Made by a program: the position numbers and the translations under genes. 64,000 nt of DNA from Streptomyces regalis (GTDB lineage Bacteria > Actinomycetota > Actinomycetes > Streptomycetales > Streptomycetaceae). The stretch lies in NCBI RefSeq assembly GCF_001509475.1, contig NZ_LLZG01000069.1, positions 106,107 through 170,106 of the forward strand, in the 5' to 3' direction. Positions 9,108-17,590 of the stretch are shown here, piece after piece (the first letter of the stretch is position 1; the number at the start of each line of letters is the position of its first letter). A model generated the notes under the pieces. It was not told the DNA's origin. It made no database searches and was given only the letters and a program-made list of their open reading frames with translations.

Positions 9108-9545
9108 ATGCAGACCTTACGTATCAAGACAGCTTCATCCAGAGCCGAGGCTCAGGACACCGAGCGTGCGCGGCCAGGACCGGGGAGGGACCTGACGCCG
9201 CTGCTCGCGGGCGCCGCCACGGCGGTGGGGGGATTCGGCGCGGTGGTCGCGCTGGTCGACTCGGGCTCGCCGCTGCGCGGCCCGTTCACGCTGTTCTTCC
9301 TGCTCGCCGCACCGGCCGCGGCGATCGCCGCCGCGCTGCGCGGGCTGGAACCCTTCGGCCGGACCGTCGCCGCGGTTGCGGGCGCGGTCGTCGTCAACAT
9401 GCTGGTGACCCAGGGCATGCTCGCCGTGCACCGGTGGTCGGTACGCGGCGGGATCGTGGCCGTGACCGCGATCAGCGCCGTCATTCTCCTGCTGGTTCTG
9501 CTGCGGCGGCTGCGCGGCCGTACGACGCGAAGGCGGACTGACTGA
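9108..9545 (+). CDS. Small four-helix membrane protein, start of polysaccharide locus
   Basis: A 145-residue protein of unknown function. After a charged N-terminus (about 28 residues) there are four hydrophobic segments (approximately 30-50, 56-75, 85-105 and 110-130) ending in a basic tail, LLRRLRGRTTRRR. No family is recognised. ATG 9108 is preferred because a GGGGGG lies 11-16 bases upstream; an upstream ATG at 9039 is in frame. It sits one base before the acyltransferase gene and is probably co-transcribed, so it may be a small subunit of the polysaccharide export or synthesis machinery (inference). Confidence 0.65.
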   Translation: MQTLRIKTASSRAEAQDTERARPGPGRDLTPLLAGAATAVGGFGAVVALVDSGSPLRGPFTLFFLLAAPAAAIAAALRGLEPFGRTVAAVAGAVVVNMLVTQGMLAVHRWSVRGGIVAVTAISAVILLLVLLRRLRGRTTRRRTD

Positions 9546-9546
9546 C

Positions 9547-10644
9547 GTGGACATCAGCGTGTACCGTCCCGGCGAGCTCAGCTCCGCCGACCGGGCGGCG
9601 TGGACATCGATGCAGTCCAAGGCCCATCTGCAGGGTTCGCCCGAGCTGGGCAACCCCTTCCTGTCCCCCGAGTTCGCCCTCGCGGTCGGCCGCTGCCGGC
9701 GCGGGGTGCGGATCGCGGTCGTACGGGAGAGCGGCCAGCCGACCGCGTTCTTCCCGTTCCAGCGGACGGCGGCCGGTGTCGGCCGGGCCATCGGCCTCGG
9801 TGTCTCGGACGCCCAGGGGCTGGTGCACCGGCCCGGCTTCACCTGGGAGGCCCGGGAGCTGCTGAAGGCGTGCGGGCTCGCCGTCTGGGAGTTCGACCAC
9901 CTGGTGGAGGGCCAGGCGGCGTTCGAGGCGGGGGCCTCCGGCACGTTCCCGTCCCCGGTCATGGACGTCGACCAGGGGTACGAGGCGTATCTGAAGCAAC
10001 TCCGCGAGCAGTCACCGAAGTTCACGCGGACGACGCTCGCCAAGGAGCGCAAGCTGGGCCGGGACCACGAGGGCGTGCGGTATGTGCACGACGAGCGTGA
10101 TCCGGCCGCGCTGCGCACGCTGATGGCCTGGAAGTCCGCGCAGTACCGCAGGACCGGGCGCAGCGACCGCTTCGCGCACGAGTGGATCACCCGGCTCGTG
10201 GAGCAGCTGTTCCACACGCGCTCCGAGCCGTTCGCGGGGATCCTGTCGGTGCTGTACGCGGACGGCAAGCCGGTCGCCGCGCACTTCGGGCTGCACACCG
10301 AGCGGGTGCTGGCCTGCTGGTTCCCGGCCTACGACCCGGCGTTCTCGAAGTACTCGCCGGGCCTGGTCCTGCATCTGCGCATGGCCGAGGCGGCCGCCGC
10401 CGACGGCATCGCCTATCTGGATCTCGGCCGGGGGCAGAAGGAATACAAGGACTCCCTGAAGACACGCGAGCTGATGGTGTCGGAGGGGTGGGTGACCCGG
10501 CGTCACCCGGTCGCGTTCGGACACCGGGCACGCCGTGCCCCGGTCCGGGCGCTGCGCAACACCGTGCAGACCCGGCCGGAGCTCTTCGAACCGGCGGACC
10601 GGCTCCTGAAACGTATGGGGAAGATCCGCTCGGTAGGCAGGTAA
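9547..10644 (+). CDS. CelD/BcsL-type GNAT-fold acyltransferase
   Basis: A 365-residue cytoplasmic protein resembling the CelD/BcsL and FemAB-like acyltransferase group (two GNAT folds). Visible features are an N-terminal half with FFPFQR, a central TTLAKERKLGRDH segment, and a C-terminal GNAT half with PVAAHFGLH, YSPGLVLHLRMAEAA and YLDLGRGQKEYKD, the last being typical of this family. Such enzymes modify or transfer groups to polysaccharide precursors or peptidoglycan stem peptides. The GTG start lies 1 base after the previous stop. The acyl donor and acceptor cannot be told; the context suggests decoration of a surface glycan. Confidence 0.8.
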   Translation: MDISVYRPGELSSADRAAWTSMQSKAHLQGSPELGNPFLSPEFALAVGRCRRGVRIAVVRESGQPTAFFPFQRTAAGVGRAIGLGVSDAQGLVHRPGFTWEARELLKACGLAVWEFDHLVEGQAAFEAGASGTFPSPVMDVDQGYEAYLKQLREQSPKFTRTTLAKERKLGRDHEGVRYVHDERDPAALRTLMAWKSAQYRRTGRSDRFAHEWITRLVEQLFHTRSEPFAGILSVLYADGKPVAAHFGLHTERVLACWFPAYDPAFSKYSPGLVLHLRMAEAAAADGIAYLDLGRGQKEYKDSLKTRELMVSEGWVTRRHPVAFGHRARRAPVRALRNTVQTRPELFEPADRLLKRMGKIRSVGR

Positions 10645-11014
10645 CTCCGGTCAAACCAACAAAAACGTGAGGGCTCGTTCCAGCTCTTGCCATACAGGCT
10701 CAATCATCAATACCGTCGTACATCTCACGCGCAATCGGACTGTCGAAGCGGCTCTAGGGGAGGGCTCAAGGACCGCGACAGTCCCGGCGCGGAGCGCGGT
10801 AGGGGGGTGCTCGGTGACGGTGTCCGCATGTGTGACCGAGTCGTGCCGCGCGACCGGCTGCCGTTTTCCCGGTGGTCGGCCAGATTTGCCAGCTCACTAC
10901 ACGTACACGGAGAGACAGTTGTCCGTGCCGTGAGTGAGAACCCCCCTTTCGAACCGGACAAAGAGCCGGGCCGCCCAGGGGCGGGCGGTCCACCGGACGA
11001 GAGGGACCAGACTC
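10645..11014. other. 370-base gap before the first glycosyltransferase
   Basis: No convincing gene. It probably holds the promoter and a long 5' leader of the GT2 gene. An imperfect GC hairpin (GGCCGCCC / GGGCGGTC) lies close to the start codon, near 10970-10990. The AT-richer part at about 10645-10720 is the best place for a promoter, but I see no clean -35/-10 pair. Confidence 0.4.
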
Positions 11015-11869
11015 ATGAGTTCTGTTCTGCGCCCGGCGGTTGCCGAACAAGATCCGTCAACAGCCGGAAAGTACCGCCCTGTCTCCTCACACATGGCCAT
11101 CGCGCCGCCGGTGAGCGTGGTGATTCCGGCCATGAACGAGGCCGAGAATCTTCCGTACGTCTTCAAGACGCTTCCGGACTGGATTCACGAAGTCGTCCTG
11201 GTGGACGGCAACTCCACCGACAACACCGTCGAAGTGGCCCGTGAGCTGTGGCCGGAGGTCAAGGTCGTGCGGCAGCGCGGCAAGGGCAAGGGGGATGCCC
11301 TGATCACCGGGTTCGAGGCGGCCACCGGCGACATCATCGTGATGGTCGACGCGGACGGCTCGGCCGACGGCCAGGAGATCGTGTCGTACGTCTCCGCGCT
11401 GGTCTCGGGCGCGGACTTCGCCAAGGGGTCCCGCTTCGCCAACGGCGGCGGCACGGACGACATGACGCCGATCCGCAAGCTCGGCAACTGGGCGCTGTGC
11501 ACGGCCGTCAACCGCAAGTTCGGCGCCCGCTACACCGATCTCTGCTACGGATACAACGCGTTCTGGCGGCACTGCCTGGACAAGATCGACCTCGACTGCA
11601 CCGGCTTCGAGGTGGAGACCCTGATGAACATCCGGGTCGTCAAGGCGGGACTGAAGGTGCAGGAGATACCCAGCCACGAGTACCTCCGCATCCACGGCAC
11701 GAGCAATCTGCGGGCCGTGCGGGACGGGCTGCGGGTGCTCAAGGTGATCCTCAAGGAGCGCTCCAACCGGCGTGCCCTGCGCCGCCGCAGCGCCGAGGCG
11801 CACTCCCCGATGCTCGACTCGGTGCCCTCCGTGCACTCGGGTCACTCGGTCCGAGGAGAGGCGTCTTGA
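11015..11869 (+). CDS. Family 2 glycosyltransferase (polyprenyl-phosphate type)
   Basis: A 284-residue cytoplasmic GT-A fold enzyme. The N-terminal VSVVIPAMNEAENLP motif, VVLVDGNSTD, GKGKGDAL and the DxD-like VMVDADGSADG identify GT2 of the DPM/GtrB-like group, which usually transfers a sugar to undecaprenyl phosphate. It lacks transmembrane helices. GAGAGGGA lies about 10 bases before ATG 11015. Its stop overlaps the TTG start of the next glycosyltransferase, indicating coupling. The sugar is unknown. Confidence 0.88.
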   Translation: MSSVLRPAVAEQDPSTAGKYRPVSSHMAIAPPVSVVIPAMNEAENLPYVFKTLPDWIHEVVLVDGNSTDNTVEVARELWPEVKVVRQRGKGKGDALITGFEAATGDIIVMVDADGSADGQEIVSYVSALVSGADFAKGSRFANGGGTDDMTPIRKLGNWALCTAVNRKFGARYTDLCYGYNAFWRHCLDKIDLDCTGFEVETLMNIRVVKAGLKVQEIPSHEYLRIHGTSNLRAVRDGLRVLKVILKERSNRRALRRRSAEAHSPMLDSVPSVHSGHSVRGEAS

Positions 11870-12888
11870 GCGGTCCCGACATCTCCGTCGTGATCTGCGT
11901 GTACACCGAGGACCGCTGGGAGGACATCCTCGCGGCGGTCTCCTCGGTACGGGCGCAGGCGTATCCGGCATTGGAGACTCTGCTGGTCGTCGACCACAAC
12001 GAGGCGCTCCTGGAGCGGCTGACCAAGGAGTACAAGGACGCAGGGGACGAGGTGCGGGTGCTCGCCAACGCGGGCCCCCGCGGCCTGTCCGCCGGCCGCA
12101 ACACCGGTATCGCCGCCTCGTACGGCGAGGTCATCGCGTTCCTCGACGACGACGCCGTGGCCGAGCGGGACTGGCTGCGGCACTTCGCCGCGGGGTATGC
12201 CGACCCGCGTGTCATGGCCGTCGGCGGGCGCACGGAGCCGATCTGGGCGTCGGGGCGCCGGCCTGCCTGGTTCCCGGAGGAGTTCGACTGGGTCGTGGGC
12301 TGCACCTACCGGGGCCTGCCGCGCGGCCGGGTGAAGGTGCGCAACGTCCTCGGCGGCAACGCCTCCTTCCGGCGTACGGCGTTCGACTTCGCGGGCGGCT
12401 TCGCCTCCGGCATCGGGCGCGACGGCGACCGGCTGCCGCTGGGCTGCGAGGAGACGGAGCTGTGCATCCGGCTCACCCGGGCCAGGCCCGACGCGGTGCT
12501 GCTGATCGACGACCGTGCGGTGATCCACCACCGGGTGCCCGGAGCGCGCGAGCACTTCCGGTACTTCCGCACGCGTACCTACGCCGAAGGTCTGTCGAAG
12601 GCGCTCGTGGCCCGAAGTGTGGGCGCCGACAAGGGACTTGAGTCGGAGCGCCGGTACACCACCCGGGTCCTGCCGGCCGGGGTGGCGCGCGGGCTGCGGG
12701 ACGCCGTGCTGGCCCGGCCGGGCGGTGCGGGGCGGGCGGGCGCGATCGTCGCGGGGGTGCTGACGGCGGCCGGTGGGTACGTCGTCGGGAGTGTCCGGGC
12801 GCGCCGGGGCGGCGTTACGTACTCGGTGGCGGGGACCGACAGGGAAGCCGGCGAGGGGGAAGCCGGCAGCGAGGGGGGCATCAGATGA
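11866..12888 (+). CDS. Family 2 glycosyltransferase (chain-extending type)
   Basis: A 340-residue glycosyltransferase with ISVVICVYTEDRW at the N-terminus, GLSAGRNTGI, the DxD motif FLDDDAV (about residues 90-96) and an ED-type acceptor motif, CEETELCIRL. This is the pattern of rhamnosyl/galactosyl-type GT2 enzymes rather than the lipid-phosphate type encoded just upstream. A weak C-terminal hydrophobic stretch (AGAIVAGVLTAAGGYVVGS) could be a membrane contact. The TTG start overlaps the previous stop (GAGGAGAGG upstream), and its own stop overlaps the ATG of the deacetylase. Confidence 0.87.
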   Translation: MSGPDISVVICVYTEDRWEDILAAVSSVRAQAYPALETLLVVDHNEALLERLTKEYKDAGDEVRVLANAGPRGLSAGRNTGIAASYGEVIAFLDDDAVAERDWLRHFAAGYADPRVMAVGGRTEPIWASGRRPAWFPEEFDWVVGCTYRGLPRGRVKVRNVLGGNASFRRTAFDFAGGFASGIGRDGDRLPLGCEETELCIRLTRARPDAVLLIDDRAVIHHRVPGAREHFRYFRTRTYAEGLSKALVARSVGADKGLESERRYTTRVLPAGVARGLRDAVLARPGGAGRAGAIVAGVLTAAGGYVVGSVRARRGGVTYSVAGTDREAGEGEAGSEGGIR

Positions 12889-13685
12889 GCGACACGCGCG
12901 TGCCGATTCTCATGTACCACGCCGTCTCCACCGCGCCGAACGACGCCACCCGTGATCTGTCGGTGGCGCCGGAGGCGTTCGCGGAGCAGATGGCGCTGAT
13001 CGGCGATCTGGGCCTGACTCCGGTCCGCACGGCCGATCTCGCGGCGCGCTGGCGCTCGGGCAAACCGCTGCCCGAGCGGCCGGTGCTGATCACCTTCGAC
13101 GACGGCTACGAGGGCGTGCACCGGCACGCCCTGCCCGTGCTGGCCAAGCACGGCTTCCCGGCCACGCTGTTCGTCTCCACGGGCTGGCTGAAGGGCCCGC
13201 ACGACACCGGCGGCGGCCTGGACACCATGCTCGACTGGGGCCAGGTCCGTGAACTCGCCGAGGCGGACGTCGAGATCGGCGGCCACAGCCACACGCACCC
13301 GCAGCTCGACCAGCTCCCGGACGGCCGGTTGCGCTCCGAGCTGATCCTGTGCAAGGAGATCATCAGCGACGAACTCGGCACCGTCCCGGCCTCGTTCGCC
13401 TACCCGTACGGCTACTCCAGCCGCCGGGTGCGCGAGGCGGTGCACGAGACCGGGTACGCCCAGGCGCTCGCCGTCAACAACGGCCTCGCGCGGCGGCGGC
13501 AGGGGCCGTACGCCCTCACCCGCCTCACCGTGCGCCGAGGCACCGGCATCGAGGAGTTCCAGCGGATGGTCGAGGGCCGTGCGATCAGCCGCACCTTCGC
13601 CAGGGACCGCGCCCTGACCAAGGGGTACGCCGTGGTCCGCAGAGCCCGACAGGTCCGCCGGAAGGCCATCCGTTCCCGTGTCTGA
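12885..13685 (+). CDS. Polysaccharide deacetylase (carbohydrate esterase 4 fold)
   Basis: A 266-residue NodB-fold enzyme. The metal and catalytic motif TFDDG (about residue 66) and the zinc motif HSHTHPQL (about 131-138) are intact, followed by SFAYPYGYSSRRV. There is no signal peptide, so it probably acts in the cytoplasm on a precursor, or is exported without a classical signal. ATGA overlap with the upstream glycosyltransferase and an 8-base overlap with the flippase fusion downstream place it inside one operon. It suggests the polymer has N-acetylated sugars (inference). Confidence 0.88.
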   Translation: MSDTRVPILMYHAVSTAPNDATRDLSVAPEAFAEQMALIGDLGLTPVRTADLAARWRSGKPLPERPVLITFDDGYEGVHRHALPVLAKHGFPATLFVSTGWLKGPHDTGGGLDTMLDWGQVRELAEADVEIGGHSHTHPQLDQLPDGRLRSELILCKEIISDELGTVPASFAYPYGYSSRRVREAVHETGYAQALAVNNGLARRRQGPYALTRLTVRRGTGIEEFQRMVEGRAISRTFARDRALTKGYAVVRRARQVRRKAIRSRV

Positions 13686-16600
13686 CACGACGACCACGAC
13701 CGAGCCCGCATCGACCGACGCGGCGGCGCCCGAGCAGTCGGGGCGCCGGCTTCGCCTGCCCGGCATGGGCGGGCCCTCCGGGGGCAGTCAGCTGTTCCGC
13801 AACGCCTACGCCCTGATGATCAACACCGGCATCTCCGCCGTGCTGGGGCTGGGTTTCTGGCTGGCCGCCGCCCGCTACTACTCCGAGTCCGCGGTCGGCC
13901 AGGGCTCCGCCGCGATCGCCGCGATGAAGTTCCTGGCGGGTCTGACCGCGGTGACGCTGACGGGCGCGCTGGCCCGCTTCATCCCGGTGGCGGGACGCAG
14001 GAGCTTCCGGCTGATCTTCCGGACGTACGCGGGCAGTTGCGTGGTCGTGGCGCTCGCCGCGGGCGTGTTCCTGCTGACGCTGGACCTGTGGGGGCCGTCG
14101 TACCGGTTCCTGGACGGGGCGCGGGGCGGGCTGTTCTTCGTCGTGGCCGTCGTCGCCTGGAACCTGCTGACGCTGCAGGACGGCGTGCTGACCGGGCTGC
14201 GCAGCGCGGTGTGGGTGCCGGTCGGCAACACCGTGTTCTCCGCGGTGAAGCTGGGTCTGCTGGTGGCCTTCGCGGTGGCGATCCCCACCGCCGGTGTCTT
14301 CGTGTCGTGGGTCGCGGCGATCGCGGTGTCGGTGCTGCCGCTGGGCTGGCTGGTGTTCCGGCGTCTGGTGCCGCGCCATGAGGAGGCGACCGAGGACCAC
14401 GCCCGCCCGCCGTCCCTGAAGGAGATCGGGAAGTTCCTGGCGGGCGACTACACCGGCTCGCTGTTCTCGCTCGCCGTGGTCTATCTCATCCCGGTGATCG
14501 TGGCCGCGCAGGTCTCCGCCGAGGACAACGCGTACTTCTACATCACGGCCACGATCGGCGGCACGGTCAATCTGCTCGCCATCAACATGGGCGCCTCCCT
14601 CACGGTCGAGGGCTCGCACGACCCCGGTCGGCTGGCCGCCAACACCCGGGCCGCGCTGCGCCGCATGGCGCGGATCATGGTGCCGGTCGGCGCGATCCTG
14701 TTCTTCGGGGCGCCCTGGATCCTCGGCGTCTTCGGCCAGGGGTACGCGGACGCGGCGACCCCGCTGCTGCGCTGGTTCGCCGTCGGCGCGCTGCTGCGGG
14801 TCGTCATGGAGACGTACTTCGCGGTCCTGCGCGCACAGAGCCGCACCGCCGGACTGGCCTGGCTGCAGGGCCTGCTGTGCGCCCTGGTGCTCGGCCTGAC
14901 GCTGCTGCTGCTCCCCCGCATGGGCCTGACCGGCGCCGGTGTCGCCGAGATCGTCTCCCTCGCGGTGATCGTCGCGATCGCCGCGCCCAAGCTGTACCGG
15001 ACCGCGCGGGCGACGTCGGCCGAGGTGCCCGAGGACGCGGCCCCCGACGGTGACCTCGCCGACCTGGGGGCGCGCGAGGTGCCCGCAGGGGCGCGCAAGC
15101 GCATGCCCGGCTGGGCGCTCGACACCGACACCCTCACCCTCGGCATCCACGTCGACTTCGACCACCTGGAACGCCGGCCGGACGTCCGCCCCGGCCCGGG
15201 TACGCCGCCCACCGGCGCCCCGCCGGTCCCCCCCGAACGCCGGCCGGCCTGGGCCCGCAAGCCCGAGGTCGGGCTGCCGGTCGAGGACCGTGAGCCGGGC
15301 TCGGAGGCGTCGCTGGGGCCCGCCGAGGTGGACGCGCCGTTCGAGGCCGGGTTCGACGCGGGCATGGGCGACGAGGCCGTACCGGAGGAGCGCGAGGAGG
15401 CTGCCGTACGGGAGGAGGCCGTCGTACGGCAGGAGGCTGCCGTACGGGAAGAGCCGCCCATGCCCGAAGAGGCCGTACGACAGCCCGAGGCGCCCTCGCT
15501 CACCTGGCGTGAGCGCCTGCTGCCCACCCGCCTCGGGGTCGTCCTCGGCTGTCTGCTGATCGCCGCGCTGCTGCTGTACTGGGTGCCCGCGCTGCGGCTC
15601 GGCGAGAGCGATCTGGACGGGATGGGCGGGCTCGGGCTGATCTCCGTGCTGCCGCTGCCCACGCTGGTCGGGGCCGCGCTGCTGGCGGTGGTGTTCGCCT
15701 CGCTGCTGTGGCTGGGCCGCGAGCACAGGGCGCTGCTCCTGGTCACCCTGCTCGCGACGGTCGTGTCGCTGCACGCCCTGCCCGCGCTGATCGAGACCGA
15801 GCCGCGGTTCGCGACGGCCTGGCAGCACCTCGGCTTCCTCGACTACATCGACCGCACCGGGTCCGCCGTGCCCGACCTGGACGCCCGCTGGAGCTGGCCG
15901 GGCTTCTTCGCGGTGGTCGCGTTCGCCGCGAAGGCATGCGGGGTCAGCGACCTCACCGAGGTCATCCGCTGGTGGCCACTGGCCATGCAACTCCTCTACC
16001 TGGTCCCGATGTTCCTGCTCGTGCGCTCGATGCGGGCGAGCTGGCGCGCCAAGTGGACCGGCATCTGGATCTTCGTGCTCAGCGGCTGGGTGGGCCAGGA
16101 CTACTTCTCGCCGCAGGGTTTTACCTACCTGCTGTATCTGACGTTTGCGGCGATCCTGCTGGTCTGGTTCCGCGCGCCGGGCGTGATCTGGACGAAGCGG
16201 CGGCCCGGCGAGGTCGAGGTCGAGCCGACGGACCGGCGCCAGCGGGCCGTCCTGCTGATGGTCGTGACGGGCCTGTTCGCGGCGAGCGTCCCGGCCCACC
16301 AGCTCACGCCGTTCGTGATGCTGGGCGTGCTGACGGCGCTCGTCCTGATCGGCAAGTCCGAACTGCGGGGCCTGCCCATCCTGTTCGGCGTCATGGTGAC
16401 GGTCTGGATCGGCTTCCTGGCCGAGCCGTACTGGTCCGGGCACTTCGACGAACTCTTCGGCGGGGTCGGCGGCGTCGGCAGCAACGTGTCGTCCTCCGTC
16501 TCCGGCCGTATCGAGGGCGGCAGCTCCACCCACAAGCTCGTGCTGTACACGCGCGTGCTGCTGGCCGGCGGTGTGATGGCCTTCGCCTGCTGGGGCTGGT

Positions 16601-17532
16601 GGCGGCGGCGCTTCCACCGCTACCGGGAGCGTTCGCTGCTCGTCCTCACCTTCGTGCCGTTCCTGGGCTTCGGCATGCAGTCGTACGGCGGCGAGATGGC
16701 GCTGCGCGTCTTCATGTTCGCCCTGCCCGGCGCGGCCCTGCTCACCGGTCTCGCCTTCTTCCCGCGCACCGGCGTCACCGCGAAGGAGCGCGACAAGGAC
16801 CGGGTGAGCCTCGCCCCGCTGGCCGCGCTCATGGCGGGCCTGGTGCTCATGGGCGGCTTCCTGGTGGCCCGTTGGGGCAACGAGCCGTTCGAGCGGGTGC
16901 GGCCCGGTGAGGTCGCCGCCATGGAGTACGTGTACGCCCATGACGACCCGAGCCTGCGGCTGCTGTGGCTGAGCAGCGACCCCGTCAACGACGTGACGCC
17001 GGCGATGCCGTGGGGCTCGCGGGACATGGAGAAGGTCGCGTACGTGCCGACGTTGGCGCCGACCGACCCGGTGCTGGTGTCGGGCCTGGTGAAGGCGCTC
17101 AAGGACGCGGGCCCGAACTCGTATCTGATGATCAACCGCGGTCAGGTCACCTATCTCCGGCTCGACGTGGGCTACTCGGCGACCTGGGAGACACGCCTGA
17201 TCCAGAACCTGGACAAGCGGCAGGAGCTGAAGAAGGTCTTCGTCAACGCCGACGTGACGATGTACGCGCTGAAGAAGCAGGCGGCGGGTGAAGTCCCGAA
17301 GGCCGATCCCGGACCGATCGGGCCGCAGGTGACCTGGACGCCGTGGTCGGTGGTCGGCGGGCTCGCGGCTCTCGCGCTGATCGTGCTGCTGATGGCCCGC
17401 GAGGTCGTCAGGGTCGCGATGGCGCCGAGTGTGCGGCAACTGCGGTGGCTGCAGAGCAGCTTCTGGTTCTCGCTGCCGCTGCTGGCGGTGCTGTTGGCTT
17501 CATTGGTGCAGCGGTTCCTGACGATCAAATAG
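13678..17532 (+). CDS. MOP/Wzx-like flippase fused to a GT-C-like membrane protein
   Basis: A 1284-residue membrane protein with two unrelated halves. Residues about 40-440 make a 12-14 helix MOP-superfamily (Wzx/MATE-like) module, beginning SQLFRNAYALMINTGIS, as in lipid-linked oligosaccharide flippases. Residues about 450-610 form an acidic, Pro/Glu-rich cytoplasmic linker with short tandem repeats around AVREEAVVRQEA. Residues about 615-1260 hold a second polytopic module of some 12 helices with external loops and a soluble domain near the C-terminus (about 1075-1205), then a last helix; this resembles GT-C-type transferases or Wzy-like polymerases. I read it as one protein that flips a lipid-linked glycan and transfers or polymerises it outside. 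The frame is continuous, so this is not an assembly of two genes. GTG start overlaps the deacetylase. Confidence 0.8.
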   Translation: MSDTTTTTEPASTDAAAPEQSGRRLRLPGMGGPSGGSQLFRNAYALMINTGISAVLGLGFWLAAARYYSESAVGQGSAAIAAMKFLAGLTAVTLTGALARFIPVAGRRSFRLIFRTYAGSCVVVALAAGVFLLTLDLWGPSYRFLDGARGGLFFVVAVVAWNLLTLQDGVLTGLRSAVWVPVGNTVFSAVKLGLLVAFAVAIPTAGVFVSWVAAIAVSVLPLGWLVFRRLVPRHEEATEDHARPPSLKEIGKFLAGDYTGSLFSLAVVYLIPVIVAAQVSAEDNAYFYITATIGGTVNLLAINMGASLTVEGSHDPGRLAANTRAALRRMARIMVPVGAILFFGAPWILGVFGQGYADAATPLLRWFAVGALLRVVMETYFAVLRAQSRTAGLAWLQGLLCALVLGLTLLLLPRMGLTGAGVAEIVSLAVIVAIAAPKLYRTARATSAEVPEDAAPDGDLADLGAREVPAGARKRMPGWALDTDTLTLGIHVDFDHLERRPDVRPGPGTPPTGAPPVPPERRPAWARKPEVGLPVEDREPGSEASLGPAEVDAPFEAGFDAGMGDEAVPEEREEAAVREEAVVRQEAAVREEPPMPEEAVRQPEAPSLTWRERLLPTRLGVVLGCLLIAALLLYWVPALRLGESDLDGMGGLGLISVLPLPTLVGAALLAVVFASLLWLGREHRALLLVTLLATVVSLHALPALIETEPRFATAWQHLGFLDYIDRTGSAVPDLDARWSWPGFFAVVAFAAKACGVSDLTEVIRWWPLAMQLLYLVPMFLLVRSMRASWRAKWTGIWIFVLSGWVGQDYFSPQGFTYLLYLTFAAILLVWFRAPGVIWTKRRPGEVEVEPTDRRQRAVLLMVVTGLFAASVPAHQLTPFVMLGVLTALVLIGKSELRGLPILFGVMVTVWIGFLAEPYWSGHFDELFGGVGGVGSNVSSSVSGRIEGGSSTHKLVLYTRVLLAGGVMAFACWGWWRRRFHRYRERSLLVLTFVPFLGFGMQSYGGEMALRVFMFALPGAALLTGLAFFPRTGVTAKERDKDRVSLAPLAALMAGLVLMGGFLVARWGNEPFERVRPGEVAAMEYVYAHDDPSLRLLWLSSDPVNDVTPAMPWGSRDMEKVAYVPTLAPTDPVLVSGLVKALKDAGPNSYLMINRGQVTYLRLDVGYSATWETRLIQNLDKRQELKKVFVNADVTMYALKKQAAGEVPKADPGPIGPQVTWTPWSVVGGLAALALIVLLMAREVVRVAMAPSVRQLRWLQSSFWFSLPLLAVLLASLVQRFLTIK

Positions 17533-17557
17533 ACGATCGCGCAGGCGATCACCCAGC

Positions 17558-17590
17558 GGTCAAGTGGCTCAGCGCTTGAGCCACTTGACC
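17558..17590. terminator. Shared hairpin terminator overlapping the GH39-like gene end
   Basis: A 14-bp perfect stem (17558-17571 with 17577-17590; arm GGTCAAGTGGCTCA) and a 5-base loop. The right arm encodes the last codons of the hydrolase (the stop is at 17569-17571), so one structure serves both convergent genes and is partly coding. Confidence 0.8.

Noticed and set aside
10687..11244. Possible 185-residue plus-strand protein overlapping the GT2 gene
   Set aside because: It overlaps a well-supported glycosyltransferase in another frame and has Arg/Ser/Gly-rich, domain-free sequence.
13585..17439. Long minus-strand open frame opposite the flippase fusion
   Set aside because: It mirrors the real gene codon for codon and is His/Arg/Gln/Gly-rich without domains, a usual artefact of high GC3 DNA.
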